Positions 60,501 to 64,000 of a stretch of 64,000 nt of DNA are shown here, piece after piece. The stretch covers positions 159,298,247-159,362,246 of the forward strand of contig CM043943.1 of the NCBI GenBank assembly GCA_014529385.2, written 5' to 3'. The position numbers and the translations under genes are program-made. The first letter of the stretch is position 1, and each line of letters begins with the position of its first letter. The notes below the pieces were generated by a model that saw nothing but the letters and a program-made list of their open reading frames with translations, had not been told where the DNA came from and made no database searches. This DNA comes from Adiantum capillus-veneris (lineage: Eukaryota; Streptophyta; Polypodiopsida; Polypodiales; Pteridaceae).

Positions 60501-63500
60501 CTAACCCTATGTGCATGTGGACAAGCTAGCTCCTACTTCTAGGGTTTAGGACAGGGACCCTGATTGCACATGAGCACGTGAACACGCAGGGCCTACATGC
60601 CCAGGCACTTTGGATTAGTTGTATACCCTCTGATTGCACATGAGTATAGCAAGTGTCTACCAGGTGTGGGCACCGGGGAGCGTTCCCATAGTCAACCATT
60701 AGTACCTGACCTAGGTACTTACCGCATACAAAGCACCTTGTATCAATGAGTTTTGAACTTATTAATCCATTTTAATAAGCAAGTCGTGGGGTTCATTTGT
60801 AGACCACTCAACCCAGCATTTCTATGCTATAAAGGTGACCCTAGGCTCAACCTTTTGGAGGTCAAATCCAATGTAACAGGGAACGTGCGGAACATAGCCC
60901 AAAAGTTCCGAAACAGTGTTCCGGACGAGTCCCGTTTCCGAAACGGAGTCAGGAACAAAACACCGTTCCGGAGCATGGTGTAACCGGAACAGTGTTCCAG
61001 AACGGTGTTCCGGAACAGAAGGAACAAGGCGGAATGTGAAGCAGAATGGCGGAACGCGGGGCGAAACGGGCAAAAGTAGGAATTTGGGGGCAGATTTGGG
61101 GCTGTTTGGGGGACATATTTGGGGCAGTTTGAGGGCAGCTTTCAGGGCAGATTTGGGAGCAGTTTTGGGGTTGTTTAGGAGTTGATTTGGGACTAAGCTG
61201 AATGGAGGTAATTTAAGCCTTACTTTAGTCGACCGTTCTGACCCGGTTCTCGTTCCGGGCCCCCCTCTTCCTCCCCGTTCCCGTTCCGTTCTGAACTCTC
61301 CCGTTCGTGTTCCGAGTAACTATGGTCAAATCAATACCGCATGGGCACACAACACCCTAGTACCCTCAGCACCATTTCCTGGCGCTTTTGCCATCAACAC
61401 TTCAGCCTTGGCATTTTCATCACCATTCTCATCAGCAACACTAGCGGTTTGCATTTTCAGCCCTTAGTTTTGCAAACCAAGCATCTACGCAAGATCCCAT
61501 CATCATCTGAGCATCTAGGACCATTGTCTCAATATTTGTGCAATCTAAATCAACTACCTCTCTGGTGAAAGAGAGGGGGCCCTTGGAGGGGGTTTTGGAC
61601 CTGTCCGGTGTTAGTCTTCTTCTCTCTCTATCATTTACAAACCTTCACTCACAGTATCATTCTCTCTTCTCTCTCTAGTCTATCACAGCTCTCTCTCATG
61701 AGGTAAAAGGAACCTTGAGTACGCACTAAGCACTCATCCTGAGTTATCACCATAAATCACTTTTGTTGCACATTACAATGGAAGGATGAAAGAGTGAGGG
61801 TGGTGAAGTGGGTATGGGATTCCAATAATAGAGGTGTCAAAGATCGGGAAGGGGATGAGTGGGACACAATGGTCCTCTGCAATGGCTAAGAATATTGGTA
61901 ACTTTATAGGGGAATGGAGCCTTTACTATGGCTAGCCCTTTCCCACTCGTAGCTTTAGATATAATACCTCTCTTCACCAAGTAGGTGGACCTAATGCAGT
62001 ATGGCGACCATCTAGGAGACTTCTCGGAGAATGTCTAACATTGCACAGACTTGATAAATCACAAAAGTAGAAACAACTTCTAGACACGACGATTACTTGC
62101 ATTAAGGCTGAGTTCCTCTCTGAGACATGTTTGCTCCTAAGGTAGGGACCCCCCGGTGGTATTTCTTTGAAACCCTTGATTAGCTTTAGTTTGATTTATG
62201 CATAAACTGACCTTAGCATAGGTTATATTTTTAGATGCATAACCAAGCATCATTTCCACAAACATATACCTTTTCCTCTCCTTTTCAAAATAGTAACTTT
62301 GAATTTCTAGGAAGAGATGGAAGAGTCCAAAGTATGGGAGTATGAACGTGGGGGTTGCCTCTTTTGGGATCTTTGAAGAGGCATATGAACTTTCTAGGCC
62401 ACTTACGCCCATCCACATGCCCTTCTACCCACTTTGCCTCGAGTTCCCACCCACCGTAAGCTGTGTTTTATGTTTTGAGTCTTGTAAAGTTCTTGTGAGA
62501 TCTTAGGAGAATTTTCCATGCACTTATAAATGGACATTCATCTTTTGGCACTTCCTTGCATGCCTCATTGTCCTTCGACATGTGCTTTCTTGTGCTCTCT
62601 CTCTAGGTTGTCATTTCTAGAGAGAGAAAGGCCATGGTAAAGCCTAAAATTCATCAAAATTAAATTTTGATGACATTCTTTCTTTTTTGGTGTTTCAAAT
62701 TACATTGTCTCTCTAATGATGCCACCAATGAGTGATAGTGGATGGTAGGTGGGCCAGCCATTCACCCCCCCAAAAGTCAACTAGTCATGGAATCCAATGC
62801 ATGGAAATGGACTCCCAACAGCTGAAAGCAAACCAACGGATGAAATACTAAAGAGACACCCTAGAGGCTACACATTCTACCACTTCACCCAACAAACTCC
62901 AGTCTACTACTCAATGGTTCCTTGGTGTTAGAGACAGAATGCTCGCTCCAAGAAAACTATATGTTTTAAGCAACAAAATTTGTTCTCATAACATGTGGTA
63001 ACTCCTGAACTAATATACCATGTCCAATACAAGGGCCCCTCCCAGGCTGCCAAACACACATTGTGCTTACTATTACTGTAAGTCCAAATAAGGTGAGGCA
63101 CTAAACAAAGAGGTTGATACTCCCAATCTCAGTGTACAAAGACAAATCTCGTAGCAATAAGTCATATATTCAACAAACCTCATTTCACTGCAGCATTCTG
63201 CCAAGCCTTCGTCGAAGGTACGGCACAAAAGATTGTATGCATTCTGTGTCCAGTAAATATGGCAACTCTCAACATAACAATGAATGCAAACGTCAGTTAG
63301 ATCTGTTTATGATATCGAAGAACCATTAAATAACAACCTGAATAGAGATGATTTGAGCATATTCTGGAAAAGTAGTTGACAAGCGACAAAACTCCATGAC
63401 ACCATACGGAGTTTCATTACTCAGACCAACATGTCTGACCTGGAATTAACACACAAATATGAAATAGTGACTGTAGAACATCAGTTGCAAAATGGAATCT

Positions 63501-63789
63501 GAATATATAATAAGATAGTACAGTTAGGCAAACATTTTAACAGACCTTCCCTGAGGAGACAGCACAACTCAAAGCCTCCATTTGCTCTTCTAAGGGTACA
63601 GACGAGTACTTACAGCTTGGGTCATACTCCACCTCCCCAAACATTGGAACATAGCTGAGACACGTCCAAGAATTTGTGAGTTTCTTGAAACATACAAGGA
63701 TGCAGACTCATAGATATGCAAATAATCTTTACCGATCAGGCCAATGAATTTGATAGAGGTCAATGTAGTCAGTTTGTAAACGCTTCAAA
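25864..63789 (-). CDS. Tas-like NADPH-dependent aldo/keto reductase, eight 3' exons (5' end outside window)
   Basis: Spliced minus-strand gene. Exons are 63733-63789, 63546-63654, 63338-63439, 63179-63243, 56640-56743, 56482-56546, 56317-56371 and 25864-26024. All introns have GT-AG ends, and the joined exons stay in one frame for 238 codons to a TAG. The protein has the aldo/keto reductase landmarks in order: YQIHWPDR with the catalytic His, GLSNETPYG (cofactor amide contact), LLAYSPLAMGLLSGKY, and a C-terminal IGATSTAQLQEILDA cofactor-phosphate loop, ending RYPNPCP. This matches the plant Tas-like group typified by Arabidopsis At1g04420, a predicted plastid NAD(P)-linked oxidoreductase; substrate unknown. 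The catalytic Asp, Tyr and Lys and any transit peptide lie upstream, outside the window. No break was seen in these exons, so the gene is probably functional. Introns of 6.4 and 30.3 kb are filled with retroelements. Confidence 0.93.
26600..27019 (+). mobile_element. LINE-L 3' end, copy 2, with (CT)n tail
   Basis: The GCGACCGCGAC...GATTCTAGCACGAC region matches 48150-48205. The terminal hairpin is at 26924-26938 (AGGTCA/TGGCCT), followed by ATTTCATTTC and (CT)n to 27019. 5'-truncated. Confidence 0.72.
27025..27189 (+). pseudogene. LINE-L fragment upstream of the RT
   Basis: Encodes NSWYHEECREMRAQLQRDLL. A homologous block lies at 34480-34640 (NSWYDEEC in a broken frame). A Trp-Tyr/Phe-x-x-x-Cys block like this is common between endonuclease and RT in LINEs. 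It ends at the LTR of element D. Confidence 0.55.
27190..27713 (+). repeat. Element D 5' LTR
   Basis: 524 bp, TGTAGCAGGCTACAGTG...GCGCTACA, followed by GGTGCTCTCATTTTTGGCG. Confidence 0.83.
27921..29985 (+). pseudogene. Element D gag (capsid and zinc knuckles), frameshifted
   Basis: The 361-codon frame 27921-29006 holds the capsid domain (retrotransposon gag type): FPTFKGLSSEDADDHARRF, LADKWYSQFAENHFATW, FVAAATRIEESRKLF. After a shift, frame 29143-29964 has zinc knuckles CYRCGEYGHYQSKC and CRHCPETKDHYSKDC, then the linker GVLTRAQRAALGLSIPTRST and DLDEAFLEEVSDLQK. The region around 29040-29140 (knuckle 1) is shifted. The stop near 29964 and the break at 30108 come before the protease. Confidence 0.82.
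30109..30951 (-). repeat. Inverted LTR (30382-30951) and leader (30109-30381)
   Basis: The reverse complement of 27190-27990 with some divergence. The LTR begins at 30951 (TGTAGC) and ends at 30382, and the leader continues to 30109. With element D it forms arms of about 0.8 kb around about 2.1 kb of gag. Confidence 0.8.
30952..31396. other. Unrecognised sequence between inverted LTR and G-rich tract
   Basis: Two overlapping minus-strand frames (31000-31239, 31065-31394) show no recognisable domain. It may be the 3' non-coding part of element E or captured DNA. Confidence 0.3.
31397..31690 (+). repeat. G-rich degenerate tandem tract with quadruplex potential
   Basis: Units such as GGGGGTGGGTAGGGGCGAGG recur over about 290 bp, giving many runs of three or more G at short spacing. 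On the minus strand this reads as a Pro-rich frame following element E's protease region. Confidence 0.8.
31700..33060 (-). pseudogene. Element E gag-protease linker and protease
   Basis: On the minus strand: SGVLTRAQRVALGLSISTRS, DLDEAFLEAVSDLQKMK, PLTDYRSLRLTVSVLGRQFS and GVIVDGGSGNNMLPEF (retropepsin, D-G-G). A frame break near 32480 is followed by DQRTVYPVGIVEKVPLQLQD and PLLIGRPWLRYTKALHDW. It is the same family as B/C/D but in opposite orientation. It ends in the G-rich tract; the family's RT, RNase H and integrase are missing. Confidence 0.75.
32487..33455 (-). CDS. Chimeric frame: RT fragment fused upstream of gag-protease linker and protease
   Basis: One open frame of 322 codons. 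Residues 1-70 are a Ty3 RT tail (IFQALRKHKLLINVKKSDFF, FLGHIVSAAGVKMDV) and about 125-133 is an RNase H start (ETLKEKLTT). From about 134 it switches to the gag-protease linker GVLTRAQRVALGL and ends with the protease active site. This is the reverse of normal pol order, and the two halves resemble different families (F-like RT, B/D-like protease). It is most simply a deletion junction that kept frame; a product is not implied. Confidence 0.6.
   Translation of the reverse strand: MGTFFDIIIVFPKNEAEHRHRLLHIFQALRKHKLLINVKKSDFFLSEIHFLGHIVSAAGVKMDVAKIETIGLTWRMVMRFDAYLGLCSQLLVVDSKICRDSFSFSYADSERSSFYLGPTKIAAFETLKEKLTTEPSGVLTRAQRVALGLSISTRSTPPHILPTVDTLPSAAADKPAPSGKQESKSLLSDLDEAFLEAVSDLQKMKVREKQQAEKEKLTAETNLKNTFQQVSLYDMLRLDASFRSDTLAVIQSLYPGAGPSGWHLLVRPSESYMISNLAAPLTDYRSLRLTVSVLGRQFSGVIVDGGSGNNMLPEFTMMALGL
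33050..33640 (-). pseudogene. Decayed F-like reverse transcriptase fragment (element J)
   Basis: The minus-strand reading across frames gives NRFP, RIDDILDRLQSS, PRDVHKTALR and VGTFFDIIIVF, aligned with NRFPIPRIDDILDRLEGASL and VGTFFDDMIVYS of element F. The second catalytic Asp is replaced (FFDI). Indels shift frame several times. Confidence 0.68.
33721..33742. repeat. Poly-C run
   Basis: CCCCGCC followed by about 17 C; length uncertain. Confidence 0.75.
33780..34440 (-). mobile_element. Element J 5' LTR, primer site and leader
   Basis: Primer site TGGTATCAAAGC at 33978-33989 on the minus strand. LTR from about 34440 to 33991, resembling G's LTR in reverse. The leader to about 33780 matches G's leader at 17990-18180. 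The LTR contains (AG)n at 34073-34134. The gag is deleted, joining the leader region to the RT fragment. Confidence 0.7.
34073..34134. repeat. (AG)n microsatellite in LTR of J
   Basis: About 30 dinucleotide units. Confidence 0.9.
34445..34743 (+). pseudogene. LINE-L copy 3, 5' piece
   Basis: Homologous to 27040-27189, with broken frames. Chromovirus F is inserted after ATGCA at 34744-34748. The same LINE continues at 43225. Confidence 0.6.
34749..36295 (+). repeat. Element F 5' LTR
   Basis: TGTCACCAGGAGGTG...GGTTATA, 1547 bp. It ends TATA rather than the usual CA, as does its partner. Confidence 0.9.
36296..36311 (+). promoter_or_regulatory. Element F primer binding site
   Basis: TGGTTCCATCGACGGG directly follows the LTR. 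It starts with TGG as expected but is not the initiator-Met type used by A and G. The matching tRNA is not assigned. Confidence 0.55.
36587..37582 (+). pseudogene. Element F gag, frameshifted near its C-terminal third
   Basis: 331 codons. N-terminal half rich in Gly, Met and Gln (MYANMGVQPGFQGAYGQF). The capsid domain is at about residues 175-300: TFETFRGTEDQLKALTFIQQ, KAATFLKGNALQWWTALL, WVQFKQLFAPAWLTNTFE. After about codon 298 the homologous sequence continues in another frame (start of 37462-39291), so a single indel near 37480 separates the capsid from its C-terminal part and zinc knuckle. Confidence 0.82.
37462..39291 (+). pseudogene. Element F gag C-terminus, protease and reverse transcriptase
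   Basis: 609 codons. About residues 17-40 finish the capsid (EQIERYCCGLPKKIRDYC). CYICEQEGHFANEC (about 137-150) is an intact CCHC knuckle. The protease has the core VFFDPGARANFISPELASKL (D-P-G active triad in place of D-S/T-G) and VLLGIPWCYRLHA. The RT has MCIDYRALNKNTIKNRFPIP, RIDLKSGYHQIRIRPEDVHK, MPFGLTNALATFNRMMD and catalytic FFDD instead of the usual YxDD. It ends at a TAA (39289-39291) just after the thumb-side GHIVSKDGVRMDP, interrupting pol. Confidence 0.87.
39292..39540 (+). pseudogene. Element F RT connection and RNase H start
   Basis: The same frame continues after the stop: SVHDIRSFLGLCSYYRRFIR, PLHALQGKGVTFKWTAKE and KLTSDPVIILPDLSKPFVV. A second TAA (39538-39540) falls just before CDASGHSLGAVL of RNase H. 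Both stops are TAA and could each arise from a single base change. Confidence 0.85.
39577..41370 (+). CDS. Element F RNase H, integrase and chromodomain
   Basis: 597 codons open to the TGA. About residues 1-101: RNase H (TERNLQVYEKELLAVIHALT, VQTDHQTLRYFL). About 171-211: HHCC zinc domain (HAPPYAGHRG ... CLVCQK). DDE core: MDFIFDLPRTQTGNDGIWT, NDRDPRMTSLFWKALFE, FHPQTDGQSEEANSTV. GPY/F module: RYYGPLQISEKISDVAYRLK and HNAFHVSLLRPF. The C-terminal ~60 residues are a chromodomain (VRGKVARHYLVKFKNYPSLD, AKWMEDSELV), which places F among chromoviruses and would steer integration to modified histones. This part looks intact, but it lies downstream of the two stops. Confidence 0.9.
   Translation: MQNGRVVAYESRILLKTERNLQVYEKELLAVIHALTSWKHYLLGADFVVQTDHQTLRYFLTQTKLSEKHMRWANILSMFHFQIVHVQGKKNVVADALSRKPQISAVSIPYHCELDEMKTQYAEDSDFAKIYDQLVDGQHHEHYMLKNDFLMMHGKLCVTKQLRPKILMESHAPPYAGHRGIDATVKGVEAFFYWPALHQDVDTFVRSCLVCQKVKFDRQKQPGLLQPLPIPDRPWESIAMDFIFDLPRTQTGNDGIWTIICRFSKQAHFIPVRKKIKPEHMVKIFMSNIFKYHGMPQSIVNDRDPRMTSLFWKALFENMGTTLKFSSSFHPQTDGQSEEANSTVLDLLKCYVSEHKATWEHHLPLVEYAYNNTVHTSTGKAPFEIVEGGKKVPPILQTKDKIFEADKYVQDMDETYRKIKIALEKTKAKQKKVVDRHRRELVFSLGDWVLLRFEKARLRKRKGKERLFPKLSMRYYGPLQISEKISDVAYRLKLPEGWKIHNAFHVSLLRPFVGDVPENMLDEEQPEVEELDEILVPEQILAHKERKVRGKVARHYLVKFKNYPSLDAKWMEDSELVDSPQLLQLYLEAFQMEPAVT
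41679..43224 (+). repeat. Element F 3' LTR
   Basis: 1546 bp, nearly identical to 34749-36295. The upstream purine tract AAGGGTGGGG acts as plus-strand primer. Confidence 0.9.
43230..43581 (+). pseudogene. LINE-L copy 3, middle piece
   Basis: The frame 43259-43501 encodes RYARLALESSRQLALQGD and WFQSHGFNRDRLPS, homologous to 23160-23290 of copy 1. Element H is inserted after CTTTC at 43582-43586. Confidence 0.7.
43587..44263 (-). repeat. Element H 3' LTR
   Basis: 677 bp. It lacks the (AG)n present at the same place in the 5' LTR. One terminal base is changed (TATCACAAG for TGTCACAAG on the plus strand). Confidence 0.88.
44380..44470. repeat. Short tandem repeat in H
   Basis: Three copies of TTGGCTTCTCCTTTCGGCTC-like units, about 30-35 bp apart, near the 3' LTR. 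Confidence 0.7.
44791..45000. repeat. ~53-bp minisatellite in H
   Basis: Four diverged units built on CGCTCCC...CTGCGTCGTTCCGAGGTT...CATACAAC. Confidence 0.75.
45193..45669 (-). pseudogene. Element H aspartic protease, broken
   Basis: Frames 45418-45669 and 45193-45414. The first has ALIFFDLGAMENFIHLEFLK, where the D-L-G triad is in the retropepsin active-site position. The second has DFHIMKLGNCDVLLGMPWHD, the conserved C-terminal half, matching VLLGIPWCY of F. A stop and frame change separate them at about 45415. Confidence 0.78.
45624..46450 (-). pseudogene. Element H gag
   Basis: The frame 45797-46450 (217 codons) has the capsid domain: FFTFSGVKDCKKALQFLQHF, KISGGAGFLKDNAMQWWSSI, FKTVFARSYMTSMFEVRILA, and EDQCERYTIGLPSPLQEYC. 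It is homologous to the gag of F and G. The overlapping frame 45624-45935 continues toward the protease after a shift and ends GRCFECFQRG, a truncated zinc knuckle. Confidence 0.82.
46914..47620 (-). repeat. Element H 5' LTR
   Basis: 707 bp, TGTCACAAACTGCTGACG... on the minus strand, with (AG)n at 46993-47027. Primer site at 46901-46912. Confidence 0.88.
47626..48510 (+). pseudogene. LINE-L copy 3, 3' piece
   Basis: Continues after H. HLLQLTEDGYVIRPAY-like coding near 47640-47690 matches HFLTLTEDGFIQQPRY of copy 1, then the frame breaks. The frame 47988-48323 (111 codons, RARRPRLRGRPRHQRRLHQR) parallels 23804-24145. The tail has AGGTCA/TGGCCT at 48452-48466 and ATTTC repeats. Confidence 0.7.
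48507..48578. repeat. (CT)n microsatellite
   Basis: About 35 units directly after the LINE-L tail. Confidence 0.9.
48590..48780 (+). mobile_element. LINE-L 3' end, copy 4 (about 190 bp)
   Basis: GTACCCAGACATGGTATTAG, then TCTCATAGGTCATTTTGGCC and ATTTC/CT repeats, as in the other LINE-L tails. Strongly 5'-truncated. Confidence 0.75.
49733..50534. repeat. Tandem triplication across the M/K junction
   Basis: Units begin TGCACAAGACA at 49733, 50056 and 50429. The first two each contain the start of M's LTR, its GGATAT junction, then the first ~210-270 bases of K's LTR (TGTAAGGTGCA...); the third runs into full K. TGCACAA also occurs in K's LTR at about 50803, at the unit boundary. Confidence 0.85.
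50535..51696 (-). repeat. Element K 3' LTR
   Basis: 1162 bp. It contains many GAAAACGCTG-like repeats (about 50990-51260) that also occur in the partner LTR. Confidence 0.85.
52065..52406 (-). pseudogene. Decayed 3' internal region of K
   Basis: 113 codons with no confident domain. Upstream minus-strand sequence (SWLSSRGPKNPLRK near 52530) is shared with the tail of element N's frame (SWLSSRGPKYPFKK near 59660), so K and N are related. Confidence 0.4.
52826..53230 (-). CDS. Element K gag-like coiled-coil protein
   Basis: 134 codons. Pro-rich N-terminus (PPPSPSTPRIALTPMEEL), then a long charged helix from about residue 50 made of repeated ERxAExxRxHEER units of about nine residues (KHKERRAEMERKHQERNAEI). 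It is the first frame after the primer site, so a gag role is likely. The next frame (52514-52819) is Asp/His/Lys-rich (HDDSDEKDKHDDQD). No zinc knuckle or capsid domain seen. It could also be an unrelated accessory ORF. Confidence 0.5.
   Translation of the reverse strand: MVITQSGMDTSLGGDEHERGEKELFPPGGFSDPPPSPSTPRIALTPMEELKQLFMDRNLEREESRAERKAEMDRKHKERRAEMERKHQERNAEIAREHEERMAAIARENEERMAAIEREHNERKAALLRLFSQV
53689..54860 (-). repeat. Element K 5' LTR
   Basis: 1172 bp, partner of 50535-51696. It retains TGTCACGTGAC at the 54860 end. Confidence 0.85.
54861..55345. repeat. ~242-bp tandem duplication inside M
   Basis: Units start GATACTCTGGCCAGATCACC (54861) and GATACCGTGGCCAGATCACC (55103). Each includes the GTTGGTGGCTCTTTA block and a TATATATGT box, so the LTR has two candidate promoters. 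Confidence 0.82.
56317..56371 (-). CDS. Reductase exon before the 30-kb intron
   Basis: 55 bp. It encodes AYVEIAHRHNISPVALAI and the first base of a Gly codon. Acceptor ATGCAG; donor ATTG/GTAAGC opens the 30.3-kb intron. Confidence 0.9.
56482..56546 (-). CDS. Reductase exon
   Basis: 65 bp. It completes a Gly codon and encodes QYAEAECRYNLTKPNVMPAV plus K. Acceptor CAACAG, donor AAG/GTTGTA. Confidence 0.88.
56640..56743 (-). CDS. Reductase exon (AYSPL barrel strand)
   Basis: 104 bp. After the split Arg it encodes VSLLAYSPLAMGLLSGKY and on to NARLNLYR. Acceptor TGTACAG; donor G/GTATGC. LAYSPL...LSGKY is a hallmark of aldo/keto reductases. Confidence 0.93.
57030..57130 (+). pseudogene. Retroelement zinc-knuckle fragment
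   Basis: Encodes YRGKNNSLKGECYDCGGIGH then TFCER, a complete CX2CX4HX4C knuckle of the gag type. No neighbouring capsid or pol could be recognised. Confidence 0.5.
57430..58430 (-). pseudogene. LINE reverse transcriptase fragment
   Basis: The frame 58012-58350 has KLYRAVLEEELNSYAKREGL and GQVGFKRAFCTIDHIFVLHC, the RT palm region before the active site. The frame 57667-57894 has ILFYVDDIVLI with the catalytic FxDD-type motif intact. Frames are shifted relative to each other. It lies antisense to the plus-strand elements and sense to the host gene. Confidence 0.72.
58620..60488 (+). pseudogene. Element N gag, zinc knuckle, protease and remnants
   Basis: Gag capsid piece 58669-58890 (WVDFQDKLKAHFMPPQYLDW), knuckle CLKCHTKGHMKRDC at 59148-59189, and retropepsin at about 59310-59540 (IVILFDLGSMHDVISDSLVK; D-L-G triad; then VVVSPLSGCDM). 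The protease runs straight into ELLDQLHGTSIFRKVD, an RT piece, so the RT front is deleted. The frame ends at 59903. The rest to the polypurine tract (60477-60488) is decayed. No 5' LTR was found. Confidence 0.7.
60489..61777 (+). repeat. Element N 3' LTR (A-like), split by a MITE
   Basis: TGTCACCTACATC...CACATTACA after the purine tract AAAAGGAGGGGA. It shares with A's LTR the TTGTATACCCTCTGATTGCAC region and the GCGCTTTTGCCATC...TTCAGCCTTGG region. Confidence 0.72.
60869..61323. mobile_element. hAT-like MITE packed with GGAAC motifs
   Basis: Flanked by GGTCAAATC at 60860-60868 and 61324-61332. The left end CAATGTAACAGGGAACG resembles CAGCGTAACCGCAAAACG of the MITE at 16561. The right end inverted is ATAGTTACTCGGAACACG, an imperfect partner. 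GGAACG/GGAACA or complements occur about 20 times. The centre has repeats of TTTGGGGGCAG-like units (61084-61190). No coding frame. Confidence 0.7.
61778..63178. other. Intron sequence, nothing recognised
   Basis: A minus-strand frame at 62137-62418 has no domain. This is the intron side adjoining the 63179-63243 exon. Confidence 0.5.
63179..63243 (-). CDS. Reductase exon
   Basis: 65 bp. It encodes NAYNLLCRTFDEGLAECCSE, M and a split Arg codon. Acceptor ACACAG; donor AG/GTTTGT opens the 6.4-kb intron. Confidence 0.9.
63338..63439 (-). CDS. Reductase exon (SNE cofactor motif)
   Basis: 102 bp, 34 whole codons. It encodes VRHVGLSNETPYGVMEFCR and continues to IISIQ. Acceptor TTCCAG and donor CAG/GTTGTT. 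The Ser-Asn pair is expected to contact the nicotinamide. Confidence 0.93.
63546..63654 (-). CDS. Reductase exon
   Basis: 109 bp. It completes the Arg codon and then encodes YVPMFGEVEYDPS and on to CAVSSGK. Acceptor TCTCAG and donor AAG/GTCTGT. YVPMFGE directly after WPDR is typical of Tas-like reductases. Confidence 0.92.
63733..63789 (-). CDS. Reductase exon with catalytic His
   Basis: 57 bp. It begins after a TTGCAG acceptor and ends CG before GTAAAG. It encodes LKRLQTDYIDLYQIHWPD plus a split Arg codon. The first base completes a codon from an upstream exon that I could not find in the last 210 bp of the window. Confidence 0.92.
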
Positions 63790-64000
63790 CTGCAAGATAT
63801 AAGAATTGCATCCCATTATACTAAAACATGTGCAATTTTTATGAGCAAAATGATGCGCTTGCCATACAATAAGCAAGCGGTTCCTTGATTCCTAAGAAGC
63901 AAGAAGGAAATTTCTCTTACCCACAACCTCAATCCTCCACCCGAAGAAAAGACAAAGCCAAGTGGATGTCTCTATATAGATGAGCAAATCAAATTTACCT
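63790..64000 (-). other. Intron upstream of the catalytic-His exon
   Basis: Ends in TTGCAG at the exon. No convincing further reductase exon is visible before the window edge. Confidence 0.5.

Larger units (their letters stand above)
56744..63178 (-). other. 6.4-kb intron of the reductase gene
   Basis: Donor GTTTGT and acceptor TGTACAG. It contains a zinc-knuckle remnant, an antisense LINE reverse-transcriptase fragment, and element N with a MITE inside its LTR. I recognise nothing in 61778-63178. Confidence 0.85.

Noticed and set aside
63900-64000. Possible further reductase exon on the minus strand before GTAAGAG near 63920
   Set aside because: Translation in all frames lacks the expected motifs preceding LKRLQTDYID, and no good acceptor precedes it.

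Overview
This window is nuclear DNA from a plant with a large, retrotransposon-rich genome. It holds introns with GT-AG borders, Ty3-type LTR elements including a chromovirus, plant-type L1 LINEs and one plastid-type aldo/keto reductase gene. A fern or another large-genome land plant fits best, but that is inference; no marker here fixes the species.

The only host gene I can support lies on the minus strand. It is the 3' two thirds of a Tas-like NADPH-dependent aldo/keto reductase. Eight consecutive exons (63789 down to 25864) join in one frame to 238 codons plus a stop. Five introns are 78-110 bp, one is 6.4 kb and the last is 30.3 kb. The two long introns hold most of the mobile DNA. The 5' end of the gene lies beyond position 64000.

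Layout. 1-12474: non-autonomous LTR element A, with Ty3 element B (itself containing a second gag copy, C) inside its 5' LTR. 12475-14760: unrecognised DNA with a perfect 71-bp inverted repeat. 14760-22979: a minus-strand gag fragment (I) split by an L1, which is split by a hAT-like MITE and by LTR element G, whose LTR carries another L1 end. 22980-24460: 3' end of a second LINE family (LINE-L). 24470-25863: 3' flank of the reductase gene. 26025-56316 (giant intron): LINE-L ends, a rearranged cluster of Ty3 pieces (D, E, J), chromovirus F (34749-43224) and gag-protease element H (43587-47620) both inserted in LINE-L, then an ORF1-only L1 split by solo LTR M, which contains LTR element K. 56744-63178 (second long intron): a zinc-knuckle scrap, an antisense LINE reverse-transcriptase fragment, and element N with a MITE in its 3' LTR. 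63179-63789: five more reductase exons.

Almost every mobile-element reading frame is broken. F is the best preserved, but even it has a shifted gag and two in-frame stops. I found no CRISPR array, tRNA or rRNA gene. The observations most worth checking are the reductase gene with its bimodal introns, two related MITEs packed with a short repeated motif, a conserved hairpin at the LINE-L 3' end, and a tandem duplication across a nested-LTR junction.
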